Counted from the first letter of the stretch, positions 8,156 to 17,388 are shown. The stretch: 64,000 bases of DNA from Pseudomonas sp. BCA17 (GCF_004519405.1 NZ_SGWI01000005.1:310001-374000); one strand, 5' to 3'. Translations and numbers: made by a program. The notes: generated from the letters alone by a model not told the origin.

Positions 8156-9280
8156 TCAGCCGCGATAGTAACGTTGCGGCACAAATGGCATTTTACTTAC
8201 ACGAAGTGGCACCTTTTTCCCACGTACCAATGCAGAGACTTCGGTGTCCAGCGCCGTGTGCGCGCTGTCCAGGTAACCCATGGCCAGCGGGCCGCCCAGG
8301 CTTGGACCAAAACCGCCGCTGCAGACGGTGCCGATCACGGTGCCGTGTTCGTCGACGATTTCCGCACCTTCACGGACCGGTGTGCGTTCTTGGGGCAACA
8401 GGCCTACGCGCTTGCGGTTCACGCCGGTTTGTTGCTGAGTGAAGATGCGATCTGCGCCGGGGAAACCACCGGCACGTGCGCCGTCGGCCCGGCGTGCCTT
8501 GGAGATCGCCCACAGCAAGCTGGCTTCGATCGGCGTGGTGCCGGTGTTCATGTCGTGGCCATACAGGCACAGGCCGGCTTCCAGGCGCAGTGAGTCGCGG
8601 GCTCCCAGGCCGATGGCCTGCACTTCGGTTTCGGCCAGCAGGCTGCGCGCCAGGCTTTCGGCATTGGCGGCGGGCACCGAGATTTCGAAGCCGTCTTCAC
8701 CGGTGTAGCCGGAGCGGCTGACATAGCAGTCCACGCCCAGCAAGCGCAGGCTGGCGAACTGCATAAAGGTCATCTTGCTGACCTCCGGCGCCAGGCGCGC
8801 CAATACCTTGACTGCCGCCGGGCCTTGCAGGGCCAGCAGGGCGCGTTCTTCGAACAGCGGCTCGATGGTGCACTGGTCGCCGATATGTTTGCGCAGGTGC
8901 GCCAGGTCCTGATCCTTGCAGGCGGCGTTGACCACCAGGAACAGTTCGTCGTTACCCAGGTTGGCCACCATCAGGTCATCGAGGATGCCGCCCTGCTCAT
9001 TGGTGAACATCGCGTAACGTTGCATGCCCACCGGCAGGTCGATGATGTCGACCGGCACCAGGGTTTCCAGGGCTTTGGCGGCATTGGCGCCGGTGAGGCG
9101 GATCTGGCCCATGTGGGACACGTCGAACAACCCGGCCTGTTCACGGGTATGCAAGTGTTCCTTCATCACGCCCAACGGATACTGTACCGGCATGTCGTAG
9201 CCGGCGAAGGGCACCATGCGCGCGCCGAGTTCGATGTGCAGCGCATGCAATGGAGTTTTCAACAGGGTTTCGGTGGACAT
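8156..9280 (-). CDS. gcvT: GcvT, glycine cleavage aminomethyltransferase (T protein)
   Basis: GcvT transfers the aminomethyl carbon from lipoyl-H protein to tetrahydrofolate and releases ammonia. The 374-aa product has the family signatures VPFAGYDMPVQY, GLFDVSHMGQI, SRSGYTGEDGFEI and the C-terminal barrel ending KMPFVPQRYYRG. It is last in the minus-strand run gcvH-gcvP-sdaA-gcvT, 39 bases after sdaA. This couples serine deamination and glycine cleavage in one transcript. Confidence 0.96.
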   Translation of the reverse strand: MSTETLLKTPLHALHIELGARMVPFAGYDMPVQYPLGVMKEHLHTREQAGLFDVSHMGQIRLTGANAAKALETLVPVDIIDLPVGMQRYAMFTNEQGGILDDLMVANLGNDELFLVVNAACKDQDLAHLRKHIGDQCTIEPLFEERALLALQGPAAVKVLARLAPEVSKMTFMQFASLRLLGVDCYVSRSGYTGEDGFEISVPAANAESLARSLLAETEVQAIGLGARDSLRLEAGLCLYGHDMNTGTTPIEASLLWAISKARRADGARAGGFPGADRIFTQQQTGVNRKRVGLLPQERTPVREGAEIVDEHGTVIGTVCSGGFGPSLGGPLAMGYLDSAHTALDTEVSALVRGKKVPLRVSKMPFVPQRYYRG

Positions 9281-9319
9281 ATTCAGCTCCTGAAAAACGT
9301 GCTGGCGCGCTTTTGGACA

Positions 9320-10696
9320 TCAGCACTCGATAATGTTGACTGCCAAACCGCCACGGGCGGTTTCCTTGTATTTGCTTTTCATGTCGGCGCCGGTCTGGCG
9401 CATTGTGCGGATCACCTTGTCGAGGGACACAAAATGTTGCCCATCGCCGCGCAAGGCCATGCGCACCGCATTGATCGCCTTGACCGAGCCCATGGCGTTG
9501 CGCTCGATGCACGGCACCTGCACCAGCCCGCCAATCGGGTCGCAGGTCAGGCCGAGGTTGTGTTCCATACCGATCTCGGCGGCGTTTTCTACCTGGGACA
9601 CACTGCCACCCAATACTTCGCACAATGCGCCGGCCGCCATGGAACAGGCCACGCCTACTTCACCCTGGCAGCCGACTTCGGCGCCGGAGATCGACGCGTT
9701 TTCCTTGTACAAAATGCCGATGGCAGCGGCGGTGAGCAGAAAACGCACCACGCCGTCTTCATTCGCTCCCGGGATAAAGCGCATGTAGTAATGCAGCACC
9801 GCCGGCACGATACCGGCCGCACCATTGGTGGGCGCCGTGACCACGCGTCCGCCGTTGGCATTTTCTTCGTTGACCGCCAAGGCATAGAGATTGACCCAGT
9901 CGAGCACCGACAGAGGGTCGCGCAGTGAGGATTCGGGGTTCTTGCACAACTGCCGGTGCAGGGCCGCCGCACGGCGCTTGACCTTCAAACCGCCGGGCAA
10001 AACCCCTTCGTTGCGACAGCCGGCGTCCACGCAGTCCTGCATCACCTGCCAGATCTTCAGCAGGCCGGCGCGGGTTTGCGCCTCAGGCCGCCAGGCACTT
10101 TCATTGGTCAGCATCACCTGACTGATGGACAGCCCATAGGTGGTGCAATGGCCCATCAGGTCCTTGGCGTGCTTGAACGGGAAGGTCAGGGGTGTGGCAT
10201 CTTCGACGATCCGGTCGGCGCCGGCGGCGTCTTCATCCACCACAAAACCGCCTCCGACCGAGTAGTACTCGCGGCTGCGGATCTGGATGCCGGCGGCGTC
10301 GAAGGCGCGAAAAATCATGCCGTTGGGGTGGTAGGCGAGGGGTTTGCGAATCATCGCCAAGTGTTCTTTCTCGTTGAACACAATGCTGTGTTCACCCAGC
10401 AGATTCAGGCGGCCATCCTGACGCATGTGCGCCAAACGGGCAGCCACTGTGTCGGTATTCACGGTGTCCGGGTGTTCGCCTTCCAGGCCCAGCAGTACGG
10501 CCTTGTCGCTGCCGTGGCCTTTGCCGGTGGCGCCGAGTGAACCATAGAGTTCCACCTTGACGCAGGTGGTGGCGCTCAGCAGGTTGTCACGCTTGAGCCC
10601 CTCGACGAAGCGAGCGGCGGCGCGCATCGGGCCGACGGTGTGGGAACTGGAGGGGCCGATGCCAATCTTGAACAGGTCGAACACGCTAAGGGACAT
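9320..10696 (-). CDS. sdaA: SdaA, L-serine ammonia-lyase (serine dehydratase)
   Basis: SdaA is an iron-sulfur L-serine deaminase that gives pyruvate and ammonia. The 458-aa single-chain form has the N-terminal beta domain with IGPSSSHTVGPMRAA and the catalytic alpha domain with cluster cysteines (EVGCQGEVGVACSMAA and GLTCDPIGG). The start MSLSVFDLFKIG is standard, and the upstream in-frame extension lies in a repeat. Its place between gcvP and gcvT fits glycine-to-serine-to-pyruvate catabolism. In P. aeruginosa a glyA copy sits beside it, but none is present here. Confidence 0.95.
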   Translation of the reverse strand: MSLSVFDLFKIGIGPSSSHTVGPMRAAARFVEGLKRDNLLSATTCVKVELYGSLGATGKGHGSDKAVLLGLEGEHPDTVNTDTVAARLAHMRQDGRLNLLGEHSIVFNEKEHLAMIRKPLAYHPNGMIFRAFDAAGIQIRSREYYSVGGGFVVDEDAAGADRIVEDATPLTFPFKHAKDLMGHCTTYGLSISQVMLTNESAWRPEAQTRAGLLKIWQVMQDCVDAGCRNEGVLPGGLKVKRRAAALHRQLCKNPESSLRDPLSVLDWVNLYALAVNEENANGGRVVTAPTNGAAGIVPAVLHYYMRFIPGANEDGVVRFLLTAAAIGILYKENASISGAEVGCQGEVGVACSMAAGALCEVLGGSVSQVENAAEIGMEHNLGLTCDPIGGLVQVPCIERNAMGSVKAINAVRMALRGDGQHFVSLDKVIRTMRQTGADMKSKYKETARGGLAVNIIEC

Positions 10697-10722
10697 GGTT
10701 GTTCTCCGGTTTCTTGTTATGG

Positions 10723-10805
10723 GGGCAGCGGCAAGTAGCAAGCCACAAGCTGCAAGAAAAAGCCGCTTGGCTTTTAACGTGCAACTTGAAGCTTGCGGCT
10801 AATGG
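10723..10805. repeat. AAGCTGCAAG-type imperfect inverted repeat, copy 1
   Basis: Clustered AGCAAGCCACAAGCTGCAAG elements face inverted GCAACTTGAAGCTTGCGGC elements. They form a long imperfect hairpin in the gcvP-sdaA gap. Related copies lie at 27528, 49984 and 54801. Confidence 0.6.
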
Positions 10806-10810
10806 CTGCT

Positions 10811-13651
10811 TTACGCGTAGCTCTCGATCGACGGGCACGCACACACCAGGTTGCGGTCGCCAAACACGTTGTCGACCCGACCCACGGGCGGCCAGTACTT
10901 GCCTTCGATCAGCGAGGCAACCGGATACACCGCCTGTTCGCGGCTGTAGGGGTGGCTCCATTCACCCACCAGTTCCGCCGCGGTGTGCGGCGCGTTCTTG
11001 AGCGGGTTGTCGTCCTTGTCCAGGGTGCCGTTTTCCACCGCGCGGATTTCTTCGCGGATGGCGATCATGGCGTTGCAGAAGCGGTCCAGTTCTTCCTTGG
11101 ACTCACTTTCGGTCGGCTCGATCATCAAGGTCCCTGCGACCGGGAACGACATGGTCGGCGCATGGAAGCCGAAGTCGATCAGGCGCTTGGCTACGTCGTC
11201 CACGCTGATGCCGCTGCTGTCTTTCAGCGGGCGCAGGTCCAGGATGCATTCATGCGCCACCAGGCCGTTGCTGCCGGTGTACAGCACCGGGTAGTGCTCT
11301 TCCAGGCGACGGGAAATGTAGTTGGCGTTGAGGATCGCCAATTGCGAGGCGCGCTTGAGGCCCGCGCCGCCCATCATGCTGATGTACATCCAGGTGATTG
11401 GCAAAATGCTCGCGCTGCCGAACGGCGCCGCGCACACCGCGCCTTCCTTGCGTGCCATGGCCGCGTGGCCCGGCAGGAATGGCGTCAGGTGGGATTTGAC
11501 GCCAATCGGGCCGACACCCGGGCCGCCACCACCGTGAGGAATGCAGAAGGTCTTATGCAGGTTCAGGTGGGACACGTCGCCGCCGAACTTGCCCGGTGCG
11601 CAGAGGCCGACCATGGCATTCATGTTGGCGCCGTCGATGTACACCTGGCCGCCGTTGTCGTGGATGATGCCGCAGATTTCGCGGATACCTTCCTCGAACA
11701 CACCGTGGGTGGACGGGTAGGTGATCATCAGCGCGGCCAGGTGGTCGCGGTGTTCGATGGCCTTGGCGCGCAGGTCTTCGATATCAACGTTGCCACGGGC
11801 GTCGCAGGCAGTGACGACCACGCGCATGCCGGCCATGTTGGCGGTCGCGGGGTTGGTACCGTGGGCCGACGATGGGATCAGGCAGATGTCGCGGCGCTCT
11901 TCGCCACGGCTTTGGTGATAAGCACGGATGGCCAGCAGGCCCGCGTATTCACCTTGGGAGCCGGCGTTCGGTTGCAGCGAGATCGCGTCGTAGCCGGTGG
12001 CCGCGCAGAGCATGGCTTCAAGCTCAGACGTCAGTTGCAGGTAGCCGGCGCTTTGTTCGGCAGGGGCGAACGGGTGCAGGGCACCGAATTCGGCCCAGGT
12101 TACCGGGATCATTTCGCTGGCGGCGTTGAGCTTCATGGTGCACGAGCCCAGCGGGATCATGGTGCGGTCCAGCGCCAGGTCCTTGTCGGCCAGCTTGCGC
12201 AGGTAGCGCATCAGCTCGGTTTCCGAGTGATAGCGGTTGAACACCGGGTGGCTGAGGATGGGCGACTGGCGCAGCAGGGCGGCTGGCAGGGTGCTTTCAA
12301 CGCCGGCGTTGAAGTCCGGCAGGGCTTTGCCATCGGCGAAGATCGCCCACAGGGTTTCGATATCGGCCTGGGTGGTGGTTTCGTCCACCGAGACACCAAG
12401 GCGCTCGGCGTCCACCACGCGCAGGTTGATGCGCTGGGCGCGGGCCTTGTCGTGCAGGGCCGCGGTATTGGCGCCGGTGTTGAGGGTCAGGGTGTCGAAG
12501 AAATTCGCTTGTTCGACCTTCTGGCCCAGGCTGGTCAGGCCCTTGGCCAGGATCGCAGTCAGCTGGTGTACGCGCTGCGCGATCTGGGTCAGGCCTTTCG
12601 GACCGTGGTACACCGCGTACATGCTGGCGATGTTGGCCAGCAGTACCTGGGCGGTGCAGATGTTGCTGGTGGCTTTCTCGCGACGGATATGTTGCTCGCG
12701 GGTTTGCATGGCCAGACGCAGGGCCGGCTTGCCGAAACGGTCCACGGACACACCGACCAGACGCCCCGGCATGTCGCGCTTGAACGCATCCTTGGTGGAG
12801 AAATACGCCGCGTGCGGGCCACCAAAGCCCAGCGGTACGCCGAAGCGCTGCGCACTGCCGATGGCCACGTCGGCGCCGAACTCACCCGGCGGGGCCAGCA
12901 GCGTCAGCGCCAGCAGGTCAGCGGCCACGGCCACCAAGGCGTTGGCGGCGTGGAAACGCTCGGTCAGTTCGCGGTAGTCGAACACATCACCGTTGCTGGC
13001 CGGGTATTGCAGCAGGGCGCCGAAGAACGGGCTGACGTCGGTCAGTTCGCGCTCATCGCCCACCACGACATCGATTCCCAGGGGCTCGGCACGGGTGCGC
13101 AGTACGTCGAGGGTCTGTGGATGGCTGTGCACCGAGGCAAAGAAGGCGTTGCTGCCCTTGTTCTTGCTCAGGCGCTTGCAGAAGGTCATGGCTTCGGCGG
13201 CGGCGGTGGCTTCGTCGAGCAGGGACGCGTTGGCGATCGGCAGGCCGGTGAGGTCGCTGATCAGCGTCTGGAAGTTCAGCAGCGCTTCCAGGCGGCCTTG
13301 GGAGATTTCCGGCTGGTACGGGGTGTAGGCGGTGTACCAGGCCGGGTTTTCCAGCAGGTTGCGCAGAATCGGCGATGGCGTGTGGCAGTTGTAGTAACCC
13401 TGGCCGATGTACGTCTTGAACAGCTGGTTCTTGCCGGCGATGGCCTTGATCTTGGCCAGGGCCTCGGCTTCGCTCAGGCCGTCTTCCAGGCCGAGCACGC
13501 TGGTGCCCTTGATGCTTTCCGGGATCACGCTGGCGCTCAGGGCTTCCAGGGAATCGAAGCCGAGGCTGGCGAGCATCTGCTGCTCGTCTGCCTGGCGCGG
13601 GCCGATGTGGCGGGCGATGAATTCGTTGGCGGTGCTGAGATTGATCGTCAT
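10811..13651 (-). CDS. gcvP: GcvP, glycine dehydrogenase (P protein)
   Basis: GcvP is the PLP-dependent decarboxylase of the glycine cleavage system. The 946-aa length is the full fused P protein, with an N-terminal half starting FIARHIGPRQADE and a C-terminal half bearing the PLP lysine in NLHKTFCIPHGGGGPG, near residue 699. It sits ten bases downstream of gcvH on the same strand. The long open frame on the opposite strand is a codon-bias shadow and not a gene. Confidence 0.97.
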   Translation of the reverse strand: MTINLSTANEFIARHIGPRQADEQQMLASLGFDSLEALSASVIPESIKGTSVLGLEDGLSEAEALAKIKAIAGKNQLFKTYIGQGYYNCHTPSPILRNLLENPAWYTAYTPYQPEISQGRLEALLNFQTLISDLTGLPIANASLLDEATAAAEAMTFCKRLSKNKGSNAFFASVHSHPQTLDVLRTRAEPLGIDVVVGDERELTDVSPFFGALLQYPASNGDVFDYRELTERFHAANALVAVAADLLALTLLAPPGEFGADVAIGSAQRFGVPLGFGGPHAAYFSTKDAFKRDMPGRLVGVSVDRFGKPALRLAMQTREQHIRREKATSNICTAQVLLANIASMYAVYHGPKGLTQIAQRVHQLTAILAKGLTSLGQKVEQANFFDTLTLNTGANTAALHDKARAQRINLRVVDAERLGVSVDETTTQADIETLWAIFADGKALPDFNAGVESTLPAALLRQSPILSHPVFNRYHSETELMRYLRKLADKDLALDRTMIPLGSCTMKLNAASEMIPVTWAEFGALHPFAPAEQSAGYLQLTSELEAMLCAATGYDAISLQPNAGSQGEYAGLLAIRAYHQSRGEERRDICLIPSSAHGTNPATANMAGMRVVVTACDARGNVDIEDLRAKAIEHRDHLAALMITYPSTHGVFEEGIREICGIIHDNGGQVYIDGANMNAMVGLCAPGKFGGDVSHLNLHKTFCIPHGGGGPGVGPIGVKSHLTPFLPGHAAMARKEGAVCAAPFGSASILPITWMYISMMGGAGLKRASQLAILNANYISRRLEEHYPVLYTGSNGLVAHECILDLRPLKDSSGISVDDVAKRLIDFGFHAPTMSFPVAGTLMIEPTESESKEELDRFCNAMIAIREEIRAVENGTLDKDDNPLKNAPHTAAELVGEWSHPYSREQAVYPVASLIEGKYWPPVGRVDNVFGDRNLVCACPSIESYA

Positions 13652-13661
13652 GGCGTGCTCC

Positions 13662-14045
13662 TCAAGCTTCAGCGTTGGCTTTGATCAGGCGGTCGTACGC
13701 ATCCTGATCCAACAGCTTAGCTACTGCGTCGGCATCAGTAGGTTTGAAGCGGAAGAACCAGCCTTCGCCCATTGGGTCTTCGTTGACCAGTTCCGGGCTG
13801 CCATCGAGCTTGTCGTTGACTTCAAGGACTTCGCCGTCCAATGGCATGTACACACCGCTGGCGGCTTTTACCGACTCCACGGTGGACGCTTCGGCACCCT
13901 TGTCGTAGCGCTGCAACTCCGGCAGTTGCACGAAAACCACGTCACCCAGCGCGTTCTGCGCAAAAGCGGTGATACCCACGGTGACGCTGCCGTCAGCTTC
14001 GGCGCGCAGCCATTCGTGATCTTCAGTGAAACGCAACTCGCTCAT
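13662..14045 (-). CDS. gcvH: GcvH, lipoyl carrier protein of glycine cleavage
   Basis: GcvH carries the aminomethyl group on a lipoyl-lysine between P, T and L proteins. The 127-aa product begins MSELRFTEDHEWL. The lipoylation lysine is Lys60 in STVESVKAASGVY. It is the first gene of the operon and is preceded by a sigma-54-like promoter and GcsR-type sites. The leader is about 50 bases if transcription starts 12 bases beyond the promoter GC. Confidence 0.97.
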   Translation of the reverse strand: MSELRFTEDHEWLRAEADGSVTVGITAFAQNALGDVVFVQLPELQRYDKGAEASTVESVKAASGVYMPLDGEVLEVNDKLDGSPELVNEDPMGEGWFFRFKPTDADAVAKLLDQDAYDRLIKANAEA

Positions 14046-14105
14046 GGAAACTCCTCAGGGCCAGATTCGTCTGGTGGACGGGATAGGAATAATGAAGAGT
14101 TGCTT

Positions 14106-14121
14106 AGCAAAAACGCGGCCA
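14106..14121 (-). promoter_or_regulatory. candidate sigma-54 (-24/-12) promoter of gcvHP-sdaA-gcvT
   Basis: Read on the minus strand the bases are TGGCCGCGTTTTTGCT, matching the consensus TGGCAC-N5-TTGCW with correct GG-GC spacing. It lies about 60 bases upstream of the gcvH start and directly downstream of the 18-bp sites assigned to the sigma-54 activator encoded next door. Confidence 0.75.
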
Positions 14122-14185
14122 ATGTCATTAAGTTGTTTTAAATCAACAAGTTAATAAAATTGGTTATGAAGTTATGCCCGTTGGC

Positions 14186-14203
14186 TGTAGCGATTTCGCT
14201 ACA
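14186..14203. promoter_or_regulatory. GcsR-type operator, distal-alone site
   Basis: The 18-bp palindrome TGTAGCGATTTCGCTACA has the 7-4-7 geometry reported for GcsR boxes (TGTAACG-N4-CGTTCCG). It lies about 65 bases upstream of the sigma-54 promoter. Confidence 0.65.
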
Positions 14204-14266
14204 GCTGAGCCGTCGAAAAAAAGCCTATGTGGATCAAAGCCTTGCATGGCGCGCAAAAAGCAGGGT

Positions 14267-14303
14267 TGTAGCGATATCGTTCCACTGTAGCGCTTTCAGT
14301 ACA
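14267..14303. promoter_or_regulatory. two tandem GcsR-type operators
   Basis: TGTAGCGATATCGTTCCA (14267-14284) and TGTAGCGCTTTCAGTACA (14286-14303) sit 19 bases apart in the same orientation, about two turns of helix. Upstream tandem sites are what a sigma-54 enhancer-binding protein needs. With the site at 14186 there are three, the number described for GcsR in P. aeruginosa. Confidence 0.7.
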
Positions 14304-14406
14304 TCGGATGTCGTTCTCAGACCAAAATCCGGCACTGCATACCCAAGGTGGGAAAGGGCACGGCCCTGACACAGGGCCTGTATTGCACAGTTAAATCCCG
14401 TCGTCG

Positions 14407-15915
14407 TCAGGGCTTGTTGGGAATGCCGTATTTGCGCAATCGATGGGCGATGGCGGTGTGCGAGGTTTGCAGGCGGCTGGCCAGTTGCCGGGTCGAGGGG
14501 TAGCTGGTGTAGAGCGTTTCCAGGAGGTTGCGCTCGAAGTCTTCCACTGCCTGTTCCAGGCTGTCGACTTCGCCGTCGCTTTGGCGGGCGACCGAGGTGC
14601 CGGCGATGTCCAGGTCACCGATGTCGACCAGGCTGCTTTCGCAGATGGCCGCGGCGCGGAAGATCACGTTTTGCAACTGGCGCACATTGCCCGGCCAGCG
14701 GTTGCCGAGCAGCGCCGGGTAGGTACCGGGCGCCAGGCGGCAGACCGGGCGCTGGATCTGCGCGCAAGCCTGCTGCATGAAATAGCGGGCGAGCAGCAGG
14801 ATGTCCTGGCCGCGTTCGCGCAATGGCGGCACTTCGACGTTGAGCACATTGAGTCGATAAAACAGGTCTTCGCGAAAGGTACCTTCGCTGACCATTTTTT
14901 CCAGGTCGCGGTGGGTGGCGCTGAGGATGCGCACATTGACCTTCACTTCACGGTCGCCCCCCACGCGACGGAAGCTGCCGTCGTTGAGAAAACGCAGCAG
15001 CTTGGCCTGCAGATACGGCGACATTTCGCCGATTTCATCGAGGAACACCGTGCCCTGGTTGGCCAGCTCCATCAGCCCCGGCTTGCCGCCGCGTTGGGCA
15101 CCGGTGAAGGCACCCGGCGCGTAACCGAACAACTCACTTTCGGCGAGGTTTTCCGGCAGTGCCGCGCAGTTCAGCGCCAAAAACGGCGCACTGTGCCGTG
15201 CACTGATCGCATGGCAAGCGCGTGCCACCAACTCTTTACCCGTGCCGGTTTCGCCCTGGATCAATAATGGCGCGTCCAATGCCGCCACCCGTTGTGCCCG
15301 CGCCTTGAGAGTACGAATCACCGGGGACTCGCCCAGCAGCGCATCAAAACCTTCGGCATGGTCATGGTGCAACGCCGACAGTTGTTCGCCGATACGGTTG
15401 GGCGGGTACAGGGTGAGCAGGGCACCCGCGTCGGTGATCGGCGTGGCGTCCAGCAGTAAGGTCTGGCCGTTGACGCTGATCTCGCGCAGGGGCAGGCGGA
15501 AGCCGTGTTCCAGCAGCGTGGCCAGCAGGGCCGGGTCGTTGAACAGCTCGCTGATGCTCTCGCCGGCGGGTTCGCGGCCATACAGGGCGATCAGTGCCGG
15601 GTTGGCCAGCAGGATCTTGCCGGCGCTGTCCAGGGCCAATACCGGGTCGGTCATGGCGGCGAGCAGGGCGTCGAGCTGCAGATGGCGGCGCTGGCCGGGG
15701 AGAATGTCGACCACCGTCACCGCCTGCACGCCCTGCACGCTGAAGAGCGCATCGCGCAGTTCTTCCAGCACCTCGGCGCTGAGCGTCGGCGCATCGATGT
15801 AGACGTTGGGCGGCACCATTTCCACCGCATCCAGGTTGAGGTTGCGCCCACCGAGCAGGGCCAGGACTTCCTGGGTGATGCCGACGCGGTCGATGAAGCT
15901 GACGTGGATACGCAT
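14407..15915 (-). CDS. gcsR: GcsR, TyrR-like sigma-54 activator of glycine cleavage
   Basis: This 502-aa enhancer-binding protein activates the gcv operon in response to glycine in P. aeruginosa. Its order is an ACT-like domain (about 1-75), a PAS-like domain (80-180), an AAA+ domain (190-425) and a TyrR-type helix-turn-helix at the end (LASRLQTSHTAIAHRLRKYG). Walker A is GETGTGKE at 221-228 and Walker B is FLDEIGEM near 291. The sigma-54 loop GAFTGA at 268-273 is intact, so this is a true sigma-54 activator, unlike enterobacterial TyrR. It is encoded just upstream of its presumed target on the same strand. Confidence 0.92.
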   Translation of the reverse strand: MRIHVSFIDRVGITQEVLALLGGRNLNLDAVEMVPPNVYIDAPTLSAEVLEELRDALFSVQGVQAVTVVDILPGQRRHLQLDALLAAMTDPVLALDSAGKILLANPALIALYGREPAGESISELFNDPALLATLLEHGFRLPLREISVNGQTLLLDATPITDAGALLTLYPPNRIGEQLSALHHDHAEGFDALLGESPVIRTLKARAQRVAALDAPLLIQGETGTGKELVARACHAISARHSAPFLALNCAALPENLAESELFGYAPGAFTGAQRGGKPGLMELANQGTVFLDEIGEMSPYLQAKLLRFLNDGSFRRVGGDREVKVNVRILSATHRDLEKMVSEGTFREDLFYRLNVLNVEVPPLRERGQDILLLARYFMQQACAQIQRPVCRLAPGTYPALLGNRWPGNVRQLQNVIFRAAAICESSLVDIGDLDIAGTSVARQSDGEVDSLEQAVEDFERNLLETLYTSYPSTRQLASRLQTSHTAIAHRLRKYGIPNKP

Positions 15916-15972
15916 GGAGACGATTCTGGAGAGCGAGAGGCGGCAAGTATGCCTGACAGCTGGTGGAGATCA

Positions 15973-16008
15973 AAAATGTGGGAGAGGGCAAGCCCCCACC
16001 CACATTTT
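15973..16008. repeat. REP-like hairpin between gcsR and the arc cluster
   Basis: The inverted arms AAAATGTGGG and CCCACATTTT enclose a GC-rich centre. It is placed after the last gene of the arc transcript and upstream of gcsR, so it may also stop arc transcription. Confidence 0.6.
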
Positions 16009-16034
16009 CCAGGGTTGTATCAGGGAGGGCCGGA

Positions 16035-16397
16035 TTAAGCCAAGTGTTCGGGCTTGACCGGGTCCCCGGATTTCATATCCAACTGATGCCGCACATCTTC
16101 AAACATCAGATCGTAGTGCTTGTGGTGCGAACCGATGCTGCTGTGGGTTTTGGGAATGCCGTACGTTTCGACAATCTTGGTCACGTTGCTGGCGAAGTTG
16201 TACGCCTTATCCTTGGGCAGGAAGAACGTTTCCTTCAGGTCCTTGCCCTGGACGGTGCCATGCAAGGTGAACTGCATGCCTTTACCTTCGCTTTGATCCG
16301 TGACGACTTCGTAGTCCAGGCACAGGTCGTAGCTGACATCGTCCTTGTTCAGCGCATGTCGTTCGATATGCAGGTGACCCGGTTCAAAGGTGGCCAT
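16035..16397 (-). CDS. DUF5064-family protein
   Basis: This is a 120-aa soluble protein of unknown function, recognised as the DUF5064 type (start MATFEPGHLHIERHALN, strand-rich centre YDLCLDYEVVTD). It has no signal peptide or membrane segment. It follows arcC by 18 bases on the same strand, so it is probably the last gene of the arc transcript. The family is largely confined to Pseudomonas and relatives. No catalytic motif is evident. Confidence 0.8.
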   Translation of the reverse strand: MATFEPGHLHIERHALNKDDVSYDLCLDYEVVTDQSEGKGMQFTLHGTVQGKDLKETFFLPKDKAYNFASNVTKIVETYGIPKTHSSIGSHHKHYDLMFEDVRHQLDMKSGDPVKPEHLA

Positions 16398-16415
16398 AGG
16401 CGTATCTCCTCTACT

Positions 16416-17345
16416 TCACAGATAGGTGATGCCAGGTTTTGCCGTGCTGATGTGTGTGCCGGCGTGGCCCTGGACGATGGCTTCGATGTCCGAGAGTGAA
16501 CCGATGACCGCCGTTTTGCCAGTCCGGCGGGCGAACTCGCAGGCCGCCTGTACCTTTGGCCCCATGGAACCGGCGGCAAAGCCGAGTTTTTCGATTTCGT
16601 CCGGATGGGCCTGGGCGATCGCTTTCTGGGTCGGCTTGCCGTAGTCGATGAAGGCCGCGTTGACGTCAGTGGCGATCACCAGCAAGTCAGCCTCCAGTTG
16701 CGACGCCAGGAGCGAGGAGCACAAGTCTTTGTCGATCACCGCTTCGATGCCGCGCAGCTTGCCGTCTTCGCCGTACATCGTCGGGATGCCGCCACCACCG
16801 GCGCAGATCACGATGCTGCTTTTTTCCAGCAGCCATTTGATCGGGCGGATTTCAAAGATACGTTTTGGGCGTGGGCTGGCGACCACGCGACGATACTTGT
16901 CGCCGTCCGGAGCAATGGCCCAGCCTTTTTCGGCGGCCAGCTTTTCGGCCTCGGCCTTGGAGTACACCGGACCGATAGGCTTGGTTGGGTTCTTGAACGC
17001 CGGGTCCTTGGCGTCGACTTCCACCTGGGTGAGCAGCGTGGCGAACGGCACTTCGAAGTCCAGCAGGTTGCCCAGTTCCTGTTCGATGATGTAGCCGATC
17101 ATGCCTTCGGTTTCGGCCCCCAACACGTCCAGCGGGTACGGCGAAACCTGGGTGTAGGCCGCCGCCTGCAACGATAGCAGGCCGACCTGCGGGCCGTTGC
17201 CGTGGGCGATCACCAACTCGTTGCCCGGGTGGATCTTGGCGATCTGTTCGGTGGCGATCCGGATATTGGCGCGTTGGTTGTCCGCCGTCATGGGTTCACC
17301 ACGGCGGAGCAGGGCGTTACCGCCCAGTGCAACGACGATACGCAT
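16416..17345 (-). CDS. arcC: ArcC, carbamate kinase
   Basis: ArcC transfers phosphate from carbamoyl phosphate to ADP, the ATP-yielding step of the arginine deiminase pathway. The 309-aa product starts MRIVVALGGNALLRRGE and has ICAGGGGIP and the nucleotide-binding region LVIATDVNAAF. Its C-terminal domain ends GHAGTHI. This start is chosen because the preceding in-frame codons are not part of the family. The order arcD-arcA-arcB-arcC on the minus strand is canonical. Confidence 0.96.
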   Translation of the reverse strand: MRIVVALGGNALLRRGEPMTADNQRANIRIATEQIAKIHPGNELVIAHGNGPQVGLLSLQAAAYTQVSPYPLDVLGAETEGMIGYIIEQELGNLLDFEVPFATLLTQVEVDAKDPAFKNPTKPIGPVYSKAEAEKLAAEKGWAIAPDGDKYRRVVASPRPKRIFEIRPIKWLLEKSSIVICAGGGGIPTMYGEDGKLRGIEAVIDKDLCSSLLASQLEADLLVIATDVNAAFIDYGKPTQKAIAQAHPDEIEKLGFAAGSMGPKVQAACEFARRTGKTAVIGSLSDIEAIVQGHAGTHISTAKPGITYL

Positions 17346-17388
17346 ACAAAAGTCCTTCCGTAATTCTACGTGGCGAACACGGGCAGAA

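Noticed and set aside
10793..13684. A 963-codon open frame on the + strand opposite gcvP.
   Set aside because: It mirrors gcvP codon for codon, has His/Gln/Arg-rich low-sense composition, no ribosome-binding site and no recognisable domain. It results from GC-biased codon use in gcvP.
8156..14045. Possible glyA hidden in the gcv operon.
   Set aside because: All gaps between the four genes are short (10-114 bases) and no SHMT-like frame exists on either strand.
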